DNA of 64,000 nucleotides from Aquipseudomonas ullengensis (GCF_014174475.1 NZ_JACJUD010000002.1:186001-250000); one strand, 5' to 3'; numbered from the stretch's first letter, positions 16,994 to 26,810 are shown. Translations and numbers: made by a program. The notes: a model not told the origin generated them from the sequence alone.

Positions 16994-18013
16994 ATGAGCA
17001 AGCCGCTGACGTTCAGCTCCGAGTTGGTCCCGATCACCTACGCCGAGGCGCTGCTGACCCTGGCCTGTGAGCGCGGTATGCCGCGCGCGGAGCTGCTGCA
17101 GGCTGCGGGTGTGTCGGCGCAGGTGCTGGAAAATCCGGGCGGGCGTATCTCGTTCATGGATTTTCACCAGCTCGCCAATACCGCGCTGCTGCACTGTGAC
17201 GAGCCGGCGCTGGGCCTGTTGCTGGGGCAGCGGCTGAATGCATCGGCCCACGGCATCCTCGGCTATGCACTGCTGTCCAGCGCCAACCTGGGCAAAGCCA
17301 TCCAGTTCGCCCTGAAGTACTACCGGGTACTGGGCCTGACCTTCGAACTGGAGCTGCTGGAACATGTCGATCACCTTGAGTTGCGTGCCATGGAGTCGGT
17401 CCCCCTCGGGGCGTTGAGCCGTTTTGCCGCCGAAAGCCTGAACGCCAGCCTGTACAGCATTGCCTGCTTTCTGCTCGGCGAGGCGCCGCAGGGCGTGACT
17501 CTGGGCTTCGCCTACCCGGCGCCTGAGCATGCGCCGCGCTATGCAGAAGTGTTCGGTGCGCCGGTGCAGTTCGAGCAGTCGTGGCACTGGTTCAAACTGC
17601 CGCGCAGCTATCTCGAACGGCCCATGGCCCTGGCCAACCCGGCGACCATGCAGATGTGCGAGCAACAGTGCGAAGCGTTGCTGGCCACCCTCGATGTGCG
17701 CGATGGCCTGCTCAGCCGGGTACGCCGCCTGCTGCTGGCGCGCCCGGGCGACTTTCCCGATCTGGACAGCGCCGCCCGCGCCCTGCACACCAGCGGGCGT
17801 AGCCTGCGCCGGCACCTGGCCGTGGCCGGCACCAGCTACCAGCAGGTACTCGATGAGGTGCGTCAGCGCCTGGCGCAGCAGTACCTCAGCACCACCCATT
17901 TGCCGCTGTACGAGATTGCCCTGCTGCTGGGCTTCAGCGACCCGTCCAATTTTCGCCGGGCCTTCCGCAAGTGGACGGGCAAGCAGCCGAGCGATTATCG
18001 TGCCGCCCCCTGA
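16994..18013 (+). CDS. AraC-family transcriptional regulator
   Basis: A 339-residue regulator with an N-terminal effector domain of the Arabinose_bd type (PF12625-like, about 20-210) and a C-terminal AraC double helix-turn-helix ending in the signature YEIALLLGFSDPSNFRRAFRKWTGKQPSDYR. The 122-nt region shared with the divergent PF10118 gene suggests it regulates that gene and perhaps itself. The effector is unknown. The downstream hydrolase gene starts 21 nt after its stop and may be cotranscribed. Confidence 0.9.
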   Translation: MSKPLTFSSELVPITYAEALLTLACERGMPRAELLQAAGVSAQVLENPGGRISFMDFHQLANTALLHCDEPALGLLLGQRLNASAHGILGYALLSSANLGKAIQFALKYYRVLGLTFELELLEHVDHLELRAMESVPLGALSRFAAESLNASLYSIACFLLGEAPQGVTLGFAYPAPEHAPRYAEVFGAPVQFEQSWHWFKLPRSYLERPMALANPATMQMCEQQCEALLATLDVRDGLLSRVRRLLLARPGDFPDLDSAARALHTSGRSLRRHLAVAGTSYQQVLDEVRQRLAQQYLSTTHLPLYEIALLLGFSDPSNFRRAFRKWTGKQPSDYRAAP

Positions 18014-18034
18014 TCTGACCCCGAGGACACGCCG

Positions 18035-18682
18035 ATGCCCGCCAGCCCAACGCCCAGCCTGATCCGCGAAACCTTCCCGGTCGGGCCTTTGCAGTGCAAT
18101 TGCACGATCATTGGCGACCCGCTGAGCAAGAAGGCCATCGTGGTCGACCCGGGTGGCAATCCCGAACTGATCATGGCGCGCCTCGATGCCCACGGCCTCA
18201 AGGTGGTCAGCATCATCCACACCCATGCGCACCTTGATCACTTCCTCGCTTCCGGGCAATTGAAGGAGCTGACGGGAGCCACCCTGCACCTGCACAAGGA
18301 AGACCAGTTCCTCTGGGACAACCTGGAAATGCAGTGCCGCATGTTCGGCGTGCCCTATGTCCCGGTGCCGGCGCCGGATCAGTGGCTGGCCGACGACGAG
18401 GAGCTGGCTTGCGGCTGCGGCGTGGCGCTGCACACGCCTGGGCATACGCCGGGCTCGACCAGTTTCTGGTTCCCGGAAGCCAAGTTGCTGATTGCCGGCG
18501 ACACCCTGTTTCGTCGGGGCATCGGCCGTACCGATCTGTGGGGCGGCGACTACGCGACCATCGAGCGCTCGATCAAGCAACGCCTGTACAGCCTGGATGA
18601 AGACGCCACCGTGGTCACCGGCCACGGCCCGGATACCCTGCTGGGTGATGAGATGCGTGAGAACCCTTTTATCCGTGCCTAA
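18035..18682 (+). CDS. metallo-beta-lactamase-fold hydrolase (glyoxalase II-like, YcbL type)
   Basis: A 215-residue cytoplasmic hydrolase of the MBL fold. The zinc motif THAHLDHF, the His of GHTPGSTSFW, the bridging Asp in AGDTLFRRGIGRTDL and the last His in TGHGPDT are all present. The short length and RGIGRTDLWGGD resemble YcbL-like type of hydroxyacylglutathione hydrolase relatives, which act on thioesters or are of unknown substrate. A GAGG ribosome site precedes the ATG at 18035. Confidence 0.88.
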   Translation: MPASPTPSLIRETFPVGPLQCNCTIIGDPLSKKAIVVDPGGNPELIMARLDAHGLKVVSIIHTHAHLDHFLASGQLKELTGATLHLHKEDQFLWDNLEMQCRMFGVPYVPVPAPDQWLADDEELACGCGVALHTPGHTPGSTSFWFPEAKLLIAGDTLFRRGIGRTDLWGGDYATIERSIKQRLYSLDEDATVVTGHGPDTLLGDEMRENPFIRA

Positions 18683-18765
18683 GAGCAAGGAATCTTCTTC
18701 AACTAACGTGTTCCAATAGCGGTCAGCCGCTCCGGCTGAGTCCTCTGTTCGTGGGAGTCCAATCC

Positions 18766-19440
18766 ATGTTTACCCCTTCACGCCTGATCCTTGTCGCCAC
18801 CCTGGCGGCCCTGATGACGGGCTGTGCTTCGCAAAATCCCTATGACACGCAAAGCTCCGGTGGCGTGAGCAAGACGGCCAAGTACGGCGGCCTGGGTGCG
18901 CTGGCTGGCGCGGTCGCCGGCGCGGCAATCAACCACGACAATCGCGGCAAGGGCGCACTGATCGGTGCCGCCGTTGCCGGTGCAGCGGGTGCCGGTTATG
19001 GCTACTACGCCGACAAGCAGGAAGCCGAGCTGCGTCGCAGCATGGAAGGCACCGGGGTGCAGGTTGAGCGCCAGGGCGACACCATTCAGCTGATCATGCC
19101 GGGCAACATCACCTTCGCTACCGATTCGGCGGATATCGCCAGCAGCTTCTATACCCCGCTGAACAACCTGGCCAGCTCCTTCCGCCAGTACAACCAGAAC
19201 AGCATCGAGATCGTCGGCCACACCGACAGCACCGGCAGCCATCAGTACAACATGAGCCTGTCGCAGCGCCGGGCGCAGAGCGTGGCCAACTACCTGTCGG
19301 CCCAAGGCGTCGACGGTTCGCGCCTGAGCACCCGCGGTGCCGGCCCGGATCAGCCGGTGGCCAACAACGCCACGCCTGATGGGCGCGCGCAGAACCGTCG
19401 GGTGGAAGTGACCCTGCGGCCGTTGCCCGCACAGCAATAA
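18766..19440 (+). CDS. OmpA-like lipoprotein with glycine zipper (YiaD type)
   Basis: A 224-residue outer-membrane lipoprotein. The lipobox is LMTGC near residue 19, followed by a glycine-zipper segment (GGLGALAGAVAGAAI... GAAVAGAAGAGYGYYAD, about 38-85) and a C-terminal OmpA peptidoglycan-binding domain (HTDSTGSHQYN... LSQRRAQSVANYL... NRRVEV). The arrangement matches YiaD-like proteins anchoring the outer membrane to murein. The start at 18766 follows GGGAG; the 5-codon extension to 18751 overlaps that ribosome site and is rejected. Confidence 0.9.
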   Translation: MFTPSRLILVATLAALMTGCASQNPYDTQSSGGVSKTAKYGGLGALAGAVAGAAINHDNRGKGALIGAAVAGAAGAGYGYYADKQEAELRRSMEGTGVQVERQGDTIQLIMPGNITFATDSADIASSFYTPLNNLASSFRQYNQNSIEIVGHTDSTGSHQYNMSLSQRRAQSVANYLSAQGVDGSRLSTRGAGPDQPVANNATPDGRAQNRRVEVTLRPLPAQQ

Positions 19441-19455
19441 GTCCAACGTTACCAA

Positions 19456-19488
19456 CAAGGCCCTCATTCGAGGGCCTTGTTGTTTGTG
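19456..19488 (+). terminator. terminator after the OmpA-like gene
   Basis: AAGGCCCTC-ATTC-GAGGGCCTTGTTGTTTGT: 9-bp stem followed by a T-rich tail. Confidence 0.8.
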
Positions 19489-19615
19489 CCGCCTGTCATG
19501 TGCATGGTGGTGCACAGATTCCTGACTAGACTCTCAACAGAAATTCTCTCTGGCTTGAGCTGGTTCGGTGTGCGTCAGGTGAGCGACGTGCGCCGTCTAA
19601 GGATGACAAAACCGC

Positions 19616-22600
19616 ATGGACGCAACCGCTCCCAACGCCCACGTACGCAAACCCTGGATCCCCTTGCTGGTCTCGGCCCTGTTGATGCTCGGGTTGGGCT
19701 CGCTGGTGAGCTGGCAATGGCTGGCACTGCGTGGCAGTGCCGCTGCCGAGCAGGAGCAGCGCTTCGCCCTAGCCGTGGATGGCGTCGAACAGAGTGTGCG
19801 CGATCGTCTGCGGGCCTATGAAATGGTCCTGCGTGGCATGTCCGGTCTGCTGGCGGGTAGTGCGGATGTGTCGTTTGATGAGTGGCAGCGCGCGGCAGAG
19901 CAGTTGCAGCTGCAGGAGCGCTATCCCGGCATCCAGTCGCTGAGCTGGGGACGCTACCTCAAGGCTGCCGAGCTGCAGCCGTTCATCGAGGCGGAGCGGG
20001 CAGCCGGACGCAGCGAATTCCAGGTGTTCCCACCGGGCCAGCGCGAGCTGTACGCGGTGGTCGACTACGTCAACCCGCTGGACTGGCGCAACCGCCGCGT
20101 GGTGGGTTACGACATGTTCAGCGACCCGACCCGCCGGCAGGCGCTGGAGCAGACCCGCGACAGCGGCGAGTCGCGGCTGACGGGGCCGCTCAAGCTCAAG
20201 CAGGAAACCGAGGAAAGCACCCAGGTCGGCGCCTTGCTGTACCTGCCGGTGTACCGCCGTGATGCGCCGTTGAGCAACCAGGCCGAGCGCCAGGAGGCGC
20301 TGCTGGGCGTGGTGATCGGTTCGTTCCGTATGGGTGATCTGATGCGCGGCATTCTTGGCAGCAGCGCCGAGTTGTTCCGCATCGAACTGCTGGATGTAGC
20401 GGACAAGCAGACCCCGTTGTTGCAGCAAGAGGCCTCGGGTGGGCATATCTCGCGTTTCGAGGCGCAGCGCCCCCTGCATTTCTACGGCCGCGACTGGCAG
20501 CTCAAGGTGCGCAGCATGCCGCGCTACGAGGCCACGCAGCGCAATGGCGATCTCAGCTTCAGCCTGATCAGCGGCCTGGCTGCCTCGCTGCTGCTGTCGT
20601 TGCTGGTCGGTGGCTACCTCTACCTGCGCGAGCGTTCGCTGACCTACAGCGAGCGTCAGAGCCACGATCTGCGTGAGCGCGAGGAGCGCTTTCGGCTGGT
20701 GGTGGAGGCCTCGCCCAACGCCATCGTGCTGGCCGACCGCAGTGGCCGCATCACCATGATCAACCGCCAGACCGAGCTGCTGTTCGGCTATGGCCGTGAG
20801 GAGCTGGTCGGGCAGCCAGTGGAGAAACTGCTGCCCGACGCCATTCGCAGCGCGCATGTCGGCCTGCGCGAGAACTACCAGAGCGCGCCCGAGCCACGGC
20901 GCATGGGCGGTAATCGCGAGCTGTTCGGTCAGCATCGCGATGGCCGTTCGATTCCCCTGGAGGTCGGCTTGTCGCCGATCCGCACCGGCGATGAGCTGCT
21001 GGTACAGGCCGTGATCATCGACATCAGCGCGCGCAAGGCCGCCGAGGAGCGCTTTCGCCAGGTGGTGGAGGCTTCACCCAACGCCATCCTGCTGGTCGAT
21101 GGCAAGGGCCGGGTGGCCATGGCCAACCGGCAGACCGAGGAAATGTTCGGCTACCCGCGCAGCGAGCTGATCGGCCAGCCGGTCGAGAGGCTGCTGCCCG
21201 AGTCCTTGCGCGCCATGCACCCGGGCATGCGCCAGAACTTCTTCAATGACCCCTCGCCACGCAGCATGGGCAACAACCGCGACCTGTTCGGCCAGCACCG
21301 CGATGGCCGCTTGATCCCACTGGAGGTGGGCCTGTCGCCCCTGCGCACCGGTGAAGAGCTGCTGGTGCAGGCGGTGATCATCGACATCAGCGAGCGCAAG
21401 GCGGCGGAGCAACGCTTGCGCGAACAGGCCGAGCAGTTGGCGCTGGCCAACCGCTACAAGTCCGAGTTCCTCGCCAACATGTCCCACGAGCTGCGCACGC
21501 CGCTCAACAGCATCCTGATTCTCAGCGAGCAACTGAAGCAGAACATGGCCGGCAACCTCACCGAGAAGCAGGTCAAGCATGCCGACATCATCTACAAGGC
21601 CGGCAACGACCTGCTGCAACTGATCAACGATGTACTTGACTTGGCTAAGATCGAAGCCGGGCGGGTGCAGCTCAAGCTGGAGCCGCTGAACGTCCACGAT
21701 ATGTTGGTGGAGCTGGATGCCAGCCTGCGGCCGATGGCCGAGATCAAAGGGCTGCGCCTGCTCAGCAGCATTGAGCCCGGTGTGCCACGGGTGATCCATA
21801 TCGACCGTGGGCGGCTGTACCAGATCCTGCGCAACCTGCTGTCCAATGCGCTGAAGTTCACCGAGCACGGCGAGGTCGAACTGCTGATCAACCGCAGCAT
21901 GACGCCCCTGGATGATGAGCGGGAGACCCTCGAGATCGTCGTCCGCGACACCGGTATCGGCATCGCCGCGGAACAACATGAGCGCGTCTTCCAGGCCTTC
22001 CAGCAGATCGATGGCTCCATCAGTAGGCGCTTCGGTGGTACAGGGCTGGGCCTGGCCATTACTCGCCAGCTGGTCGAAGCGCTGGGCGGCAAGATCCGCC
22101 TGGAGAGCATCGCCGGTGCCGGTTCGCGCTTCATCGTGCTGTTGCCGGTGGTGGCTGTGGCTCAGGCCGAGCCGGACGAGCCGCTGAGCAGCGCGCCGCT
22201 GCGCAGCGGGCAGGGGCCGGCGATATTGGTGGTGGAGGATGACCTCAACTTCGCCTCGGTGATCGCCGAGGAGGCCCAGGCCCACGGTTTTTCCAGCGTG
22301 CTCTGCCGCAATGGCAAGCAGGCGATCAACCTGCTGCAGAGCGAGCGCTTCGCGGCGGTGATCATCGACATCCTGTTGCCGGATATCAGCGGCTGGCAGA
22401 TCTACCGACGCCTGCGGGGCCTGGTGCAGTACCGCGATATCCCGGTGCATATCCTGTCCTGCGTGCCGCAACCGCAGGACTGGCACGAGGACGGTACGCG
22501 TTACCTGGTCAAACCCATCGGCCGTGAGGCGTTGGAGCAGGTCTTCCACGATATCGGCAGGCCCGATATCGGCACCCGGCCACTGCTGCTGGTGGAGGAT

Positions 22601-23368
22601 GTCGAGGTCGAGCGCGAGCACTACCGCGAGCACCTGCAGCAGTTGGGTTTTGCGGTGACGGCGGTGGCGACGGCCGAGGCGGCCCGCGATGCCTATGGCG
22701 CGCGGAGTTTCAGTGCCCTGGTGATCGATCTCGATCTGCCCGACGCGGATGGTTTCGACCTGCTGGAACTGCTCAATCGCGAGCGCCCGCTGCATGGCAG
22801 CCAGGTGGTGATCAACACTGGTGTGGACGTTACCCGCGTTGACTTGCAGCACCTGCGCCGTTACTCGGCGGTGGTGGTGCGCAAGAGTGGCGATGATTTG
22901 CGGCCACTCAGCTCTGCCCTGCAGGGCTTCCTCACCACGGTGCGCGAACCGCAGGTCGATAGTTCGGGGCTGGCCGGCAAGCGTGTGCTGCTGGTGGACG
23001 ATGACGTGCGCAACATTTATGCGATGACTGCACTGCTCGATGAAATAGAGCTCATCGTGGTGCCGGCCAAGGATGGCGTGGAGGCGCTGGAATGCTTCGC
23101 CCGCGAACCCTTCGATCTGATTCTGATGGATATGGCGATGCCCAACATGGATGGCTACACCGCCACGCGGCTGCTCAAGGAACAGCACGATTGCCGGATT
23201 CCGGTGATCGCCCTGACGGCCCATGCGATGAAGGGCGACCGCGAGAAATGCATCACCGCGGGCGCCGACGACTACCTGGCCAAACCGGTTGGGCGTCAGG
23301 AACTGCTGGAAATGCTCCAGCGCTGGATCAACACCCCGATCGAGCCGCAGAGTCGAGCACGCCAATGA
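19616..23368 (+). CDS. hybrid sensor kinase: CHASE-PAS-PAS-HisKA-HATPase-REC-REC-REC
   Basis: A 1250-residue membrane kinase. Domains in order: TM1 (about 14-36), periplasmic CHASE sensor (about 75-270), TM2 (about 316-337), PAS1 (358-475), PAS2 (478-598), HisKA with phospho-acceptor His624 in FLANMSHELRTPLNS, HATPase (G box GTGLGLAITRQLV), then three receiver domains with acceptor Asp918, Asp1038 and Asp1172. There is no Hpt domain, so signal passage to a distant regulator needs a separate phosphotransfer protein. The two PAS domains are near-duplicates. It lies 99 nt before a REC-PAS-GGDEF-EAL gene, a likely partner. Confidence 0.92.
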   Translation: MDATAPNAHVRKPWIPLLVSALLMLGLGSLVSWQWLALRGSAAAEQEQRFALAVDGVEQSVRDRLRAYEMVLRGMSGLLAGSADVSFDEWQRAAEQLQLQERYPGIQSLSWGRYLKAAELQPFIEAERAAGRSEFQVFPPGQRELYAVVDYVNPLDWRNRRVVGYDMFSDPTRRQALEQTRDSGESRLTGPLKLKQETEESTQVGALLYLPVYRRDAPLSNQAERQEALLGVVIGSFRMGDLMRGILGSSAELFRIELLDVADKQTPLLQQEASGGHISRFEAQRPLHFYGRDWQLKVRSMPRYEATQRNGDLSFSLISGLAASLLLSLLVGGYLYLRERSLTYSERQSHDLREREERFRLVVEASPNAIVLADRSGRITMINRQTELLFGYGREELVGQPVEKLLPDAIRSAHVGLRENYQSAPEPRRMGGNRELFGQHRDGRSIPLEVGLSPIRTGDELLVQAVIIDISARKAAEERFRQVVEASPNAILLVDGKGRVAMANRQTEEMFGYPRSELIGQPVERLLPESLRAMHPGMRQNFFNDPSPRSMGNNRDLFGQHRDGRLIPLEVGLSPLRTGEELLVQAVIIDISERKAAEQRLREQAEQLALANRYKSEFLANMSHELRTPLNSILILSEQLKQNMAGNLTEKQVKHADIIYKAGNDLLQLINDVLDLAKIEAGRVQLKLEPLNVHDMLVELDASLRPMAEIKGLRLLSSIEPGVPRVIHIDRGRLYQILRNLLSNALKFTEHGEVELLINRSMTPLDDERETLEIVVRDTGIGIAAEQHERVFQAFQQIDGSISRRFGGTGLGLAITRQLVEALGGKIRLESIAGAGSRFIVLLPVVAVAQAEPDEPLSSAPLRSGQGPAILVVEDDLNFASVIAEEAQAHGFSSVLCRNGKQAINLLQSERFAAVIIDILLPDISGWQIYRRLRGLVQYRDIPVHILSCVPQPQDWHEDGTRYLVKPIGREALEQVFHDIGRPDIGTRPLLLVEDVEVEREHYREHLQQLGFAVTAVATAEAARDAYGARSFSALVIDLDLPDADGFDLLELLNRERPLHGSQVVINTGVDVTRVDLQHLRRYSAVVVRKSGDDLRPLSSALQGFLTTVREPQVDSSGLAGKRVLLVDDDVRNIYAMTALLDEIELIVVPAKDGVEALECFAREPFDLILMDMAMPNMDGYTATRLLKEQHDCRIPVIALTAHAMKGDREKCITAGADDYLAKPVGRQELLEMLQRWINTPIEPQSRARQ

Positions 23369-23467
23369 CGGCGCGATATGGTGAGTGCTGCAAGCGGTGG
23401 CAGGCCTCGGGTTGGGGTGGGCAATGTTCAAGGCTGATGGCGCAAGGGCGCGCCATGGGAGGGCTGG

Positions 23468-25603
23468 ATGACGCGGCTGCAGCTTGAAACACCGGTGGAC
23501 AGTCAGGTGTTGCTGGTGGTGGATGATCGCGAGGAGAACCTGGTGGCCATGGAGGCGCTGCTGGGCGATGGCCAGTGGAACGTGCGCACGGTCAACTCTG
23601 GCGAAGCCGCCCTGCAATGCATGCAGTCCGAGGATGTCGGGCTGGTGTTGCTCGATGTACAAATGCCGAAAATGGACGGTTTCGAGGTGGCGCGCCTGAT
23701 GCGTGGCAGCCCGAATACCCGCTACACGCCGATCATCTTCCTCTCCGCCATCGCTCATACCGAGGACTCGGTGCTGCACGGCTATGCCATCGGCGCGGTG
23801 GACTTCATCCTCAAGCCCTTCGACCCCAAGGTGCTGCGGCACAAGATCAATGCCCTGCTTGAGCACGAGCGCCATCGTCACGAGATGCAACTGCTCAGTC
23901 AGCAACTGGACAGTGCGCGGGCCTTCAATGCCTCGGTGCTGGAAAACGCCTCGGAAGGCATCATGGTGATCGGCCAGGATGGCCTGATCAACTTCGCCAA
24001 CCCGGCCATGGCGCAGATGCTTCATGGCGACGTGGCCGACTTGCAGGGCACCCAGTTGCTGTCCTACCTGCGGGCGCCGGAGATGGCGCAGAACTGGCAG
24101 GAAACCGAGTTCTACCGGCACTGGCGCGCCGGCCAGACCTACCGGCTGCACGATGCGGTGCTGAATACCTTCAGCGGCAGCTTCCTGCCTGTTGCGTTGT
24201 CCTGTTCACCGCTGCCGCAGTACCAGAACTCGATGGTGCTGATCGCCCTGGACATGTCTGTGGTGAGCAACTTGCACGCGCAACTCGAATCACAGGCGGT
24301 TACCGATGCCCTGACCGGCCTGCACAACCGACGCGGCTTCAACCAGGCGCTGGAGTCGGCGCTTTCACGCATCGACCGCAGCGGCAAGCGCATGGCGGTG
24401 ATCTACCTGGACCTCGATGGCTTCAAACGGATCAATGACTCCCTCGGCCACGCCGCCGGCGACATTGTGCTGCGCCGCGTGGCCGAGCAACTGAAGACCT
24501 GCCTGCGTCCCTACGACGTTCTCGCGCGCATGGGCGGGGACGAGTTCACTGCGTTGCTCGATTCGCTCGACCACCCGGAGGATGCCGCGCGGGTGGCCGA
24601 GAAGCTGATCGAACTGGTGTCGGTGCGGCACAAGGTGGACGGCATCGAGTTCACCGTTGGTGCCAGTGTCGGCATTGCCTGCTACCCGGAGTGCGGGCAG
24701 ACGGTGGATGGCCTGCTGCGTTCGGCGGACATGGCCATGTACGAGGCCAAGCGCGCCGGGCGTCAGCAGTACCGCTTCTTCTCGCCGGAAATGAACGGCC
24801 GCGCGCGCTCGCGGTTGATGCTCGAAGAAAGCCTGCGCATGGCCATCGAGCAGGACGATTTCGTGTTGGTCTATCAGCCGCAGATCGACCTGGCTACCGG
24901 CCGCCTGCGCGGCTTCGAGGCGCTACTGCGCTGGCAACACCGGGTGGCCGGTACCGTCTCGCCAGGGGTGTTCATTCCGCTGCTGGAGGAAACCCGGCTG
25001 ATCAACCGGGTGGGCGACTGGATCTTCCGCCAGGGCATCAGCCAGTGCCGCTCCTGGCGTGAGCGTTTTGGCGAAGAGCTGGTACTCAGCCTCAACGTCA
25101 GCCCGGTGCAATTCGGTATGCCGCAGCTGGTGGATGACCTGCGCCGGGTGTTGGAGGAGCTGCAACTCAATCCGGCCCAGCTGGAAGTGGAGGTGACCGA
25201 AAGCGCGCTTATGCAGGACCTCGACAACACCCGCGAGCAGTTGCAGCAACTGCGCGAGCTGGGCGTGCGCATTGCCATCGATGATTTCGGCACCGGTTAC
25301 TCGTCGCTGGCGTACTTGCGGCATTTCGAGATCGACACGCTGAAGATCGATCGGCTGTTCATCGCCAACATGCTCGACTCGCCGAAGGATGCCGCCATCG
25401 TCAGCACCATCATCGACCTGGCCCATCACCTCGAACTGGAAGTGATTGCCGAAGGGGTGGAAACCATCGAGCAGCGCGACTGGCTGATCGCCCACCAGTG
25501 CAGCACCATGCAGGGCTTTCTGGTGGCGCCGGGCCTGTCGGTGGACAAGGCCGGCAGTTTTCCGCTGCGGCTCGACTGGTCGACCTGGAAACCCGATGCA
25601 TAA
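23468..25603 (+). CDS. response regulator with PAS, GGDEF and EAL domains
   Basis: A 711-residue cytoplasmic cyclic-di-GMP protein. REC (about 10-130, acceptor Asp63 in LLDVQMPK), PAS (about 150-270), GGDEF (intact MGGDEF at 355-360, with an I-site RPYD at 347-350 for product inhibition) and EAL (E484 in GFEALLRW; also LSLNVSP, VEVTES, DDFGTGYSS, LKIDRLF, EGVET). Both output domains keep their catalytic residues, so it could be bifunctional; GGDEF may only sense GTP. GGGAGGG before ATG 23468 sets the start. Likely in one operon with the kinase upstream. Confidence 0.93.
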   Translation: MTRLQLETPVDSQVLLVVDDREENLVAMEALLGDGQWNVRTVNSGEAALQCMQSEDVGLVLLDVQMPKMDGFEVARLMRGSPNTRYTPIIFLSAIAHTEDSVLHGYAIGAVDFILKPFDPKVLRHKINALLEHERHRHEMQLLSQQLDSARAFNASVLENASEGIMVIGQDGLINFANPAMAQMLHGDVADLQGTQLLSYLRAPEMAQNWQETEFYRHWRAGQTYRLHDAVLNTFSGSFLPVALSCSPLPQYQNSMVLIALDMSVVSNLHAQLESQAVTDALTGLHNRRGFNQALESALSRIDRSGKRMAVIYLDLDGFKRINDSLGHAAGDIVLRRVAEQLKTCLRPYDVLARMGGDEFTALLDSLDHPEDAARVAEKLIELVSVRHKVDGIEFTVGASVGIACYPECGQTVDGLLRSADMAMYEAKRAGRQQYRFFSPEMNGRARSRLMLEESLRMAIEQDDFVLVYQPQIDLATGRLRGFEALLRWQHRVAGTVSPGVFIPLLEETRLINRVGDWIFRQGISQCRSWRERFGEELVLSLNVSPVQFGMPQLVDDLRRVLEELQLNPAQLEVEVTESALMQDLDNTREQLQQLRELGVRIAIDDFGTGYSSLAYLRHFEIDTLKIDRLFIANMLDSPKDAAIVSTIIDLAHHLELEVIAEGVETIEQRDWLIAHQCSTMQGFLVAPGLSVDKAGSFPLRLDWSTWKPDA

Positions 25604-25673
25604 GCCCATGGGGCGTGCTCTGCTGGCAAACGGCTGACGCAGCAGCTGCTTTGCGAACAGAGCCTGCTGCTGG

Positions 25674-26576
25674 CTAGCCAGGAAAGCGCTGGTGCAGCTC
25701 GGCCAGCTCGGCATCCTTGGCCAGCCACAGCTGGTTGACCCACTGCTGGAACTGCAGGCGGTACTGTTCGTCCTGGTCGTAGTTGCGGCTGATGAATTCC
25801 GCAGGGATTTCCAGGCGGGCGAACTGCACCACTACTTCGCCGACACGGCCACAGAGCAGATCCCAGAACCCAGGGTTGCCGCCGGGATAGTGGATGGTCA
25901 CGTTGACGATGGCATCCAGTTGCTCACCCATGGCATCCAGCACGAAAGCGATACCGCCGGCCTTGGGCTTGAGCAGGTACTTGAAGGGTGAAGCCTGCTG
26001 CGCGTGTTTCTGCGGCGTCAGGCGCGTGCCTTCGAGGAAGTTGAACACCGACACCGGGTTGGTCTTGTAGCGGGCGCAGGCCTTGCGCGTGGTGGCCAGA
26101 TCCTGCCCGCGCTTTTCCGGGTGCTTGGCCAGGTATTCCTTGCTGAAGCGCTTCATGAAGGGGAATTCCAGCGCCCACCAGCACAGGCCGATCACCGGAA
26201 CCCAGATCAATTCCTGCTTGAGGAAGAACTTGAGCAGCGGCATGCGCCGGTTGAGCAGGTACTGCAGCACCAGGATGTCGACCCAGCTCTGGTGGTTGCT
26301 GGTGACCAGGTAGGAGTGGTTCAGGTCGAAGCCGTCCAGGCCGCTGACATGCCAGCGGGTGCGGCGTACCTGGTTCATCCAGAACTTGTTCACCCCGATC
26401 CAGAATTCGGCGATGCCATGCATGACGAAGCGCAGGCCGCGCTGGATCGCCGGTACCGGCAACAGCAGCTTGAGCAGCGACACGGCGAACAGTGGCCAGC
26501 AGCAGACCAGGGTATTCAGGGCCAACAGCAGGCCGGCGATAACGCCGCGCAGCGGGGCAGGCAGTAGATGCAGCAT
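25674..26576 (-). CDS. YihG-like 1-acyl-sn-glycerol-3-phosphate acyltransferase family protein
   Basis: A 300-residue PlsC-type inner-membrane acyltransferase, closest by eye to E. coli YihG, which affects phospholipid acyl composition. The catalytic HX4D is SNHQSWVDIL, followed by FFLKQELIWVPVIGLCWWALEFPFMKR and the NFLEGTRLT motif. N-terminal hydrophobic helix at about residues 6-45. The start at 26576 has AGGAGG about 11 nt upstream; an in-frame extension to 26657 is not supported. It is preceded by a 274-nt spacer containing the palindrome at 26811. Confidence 0.88.
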   Translation of the reverse strand: MLHLLPAPLRGVIAGLLLALNTLVCCWPLFAVSLLKLLLPVPAIQRGLRFVMHGIAEFWIGVNKFWMNQVRRTRWHVSGLDGFDLNHSYLVTSNHQSWVDILVLQYLLNRRMPLLKFFLKQELIWVPVIGLCWWALEFPFMKRFSKEYLAKHPEKRGQDLATTRKACARYKTNPVSVFNFLEGTRLTPQKHAQQASPFKYLLKPKAGGIAFVLDAMGEQLDAIVNVTIHYPGGNPGFWDLLCGRVGEVVVQFARLEIPAEFISRNYDQDEQYRLQFQQWVNQLWLAKDAELAELHQRFPG

Positions 26577-26810
26577 GGGGGCTTGAGCCTCCTGGCAGAG
26601 GGGCATTCTGTGTGCCCCGGATTGCTTGAAAACCTTGTGGCAGATGGTCTGCCGCAAGTCGGTTCGGTGCCAAGGTTAACGCTTGTACACTGAACGGCAA
26701 GTGTTGGCTTTGACCTCTTGGTCATGCCTGCTGGGGTTTTCGCAGTTCCCAAACGTGGCGAATTCTAGCGCAAGCGAGGTGAAACCCGCGTCGGTGCCAC
26801 GCGCGTTCTA

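Noticed and set aside
16988-18688. 566-codon antisense frame over the AraC and MBL genes
   Set aside because: Same reason: a GC-rich shadow without recognisable domain or start site.
21074-24151. 1025-codon antisense frame over the hybrid kinase and GGDEF/EAL genes
   Set aside because: Shadow of two real genes in GC-rich DNA; the sense frames contain all signalling motifs, while this one is Gln/His-rich nonsense.
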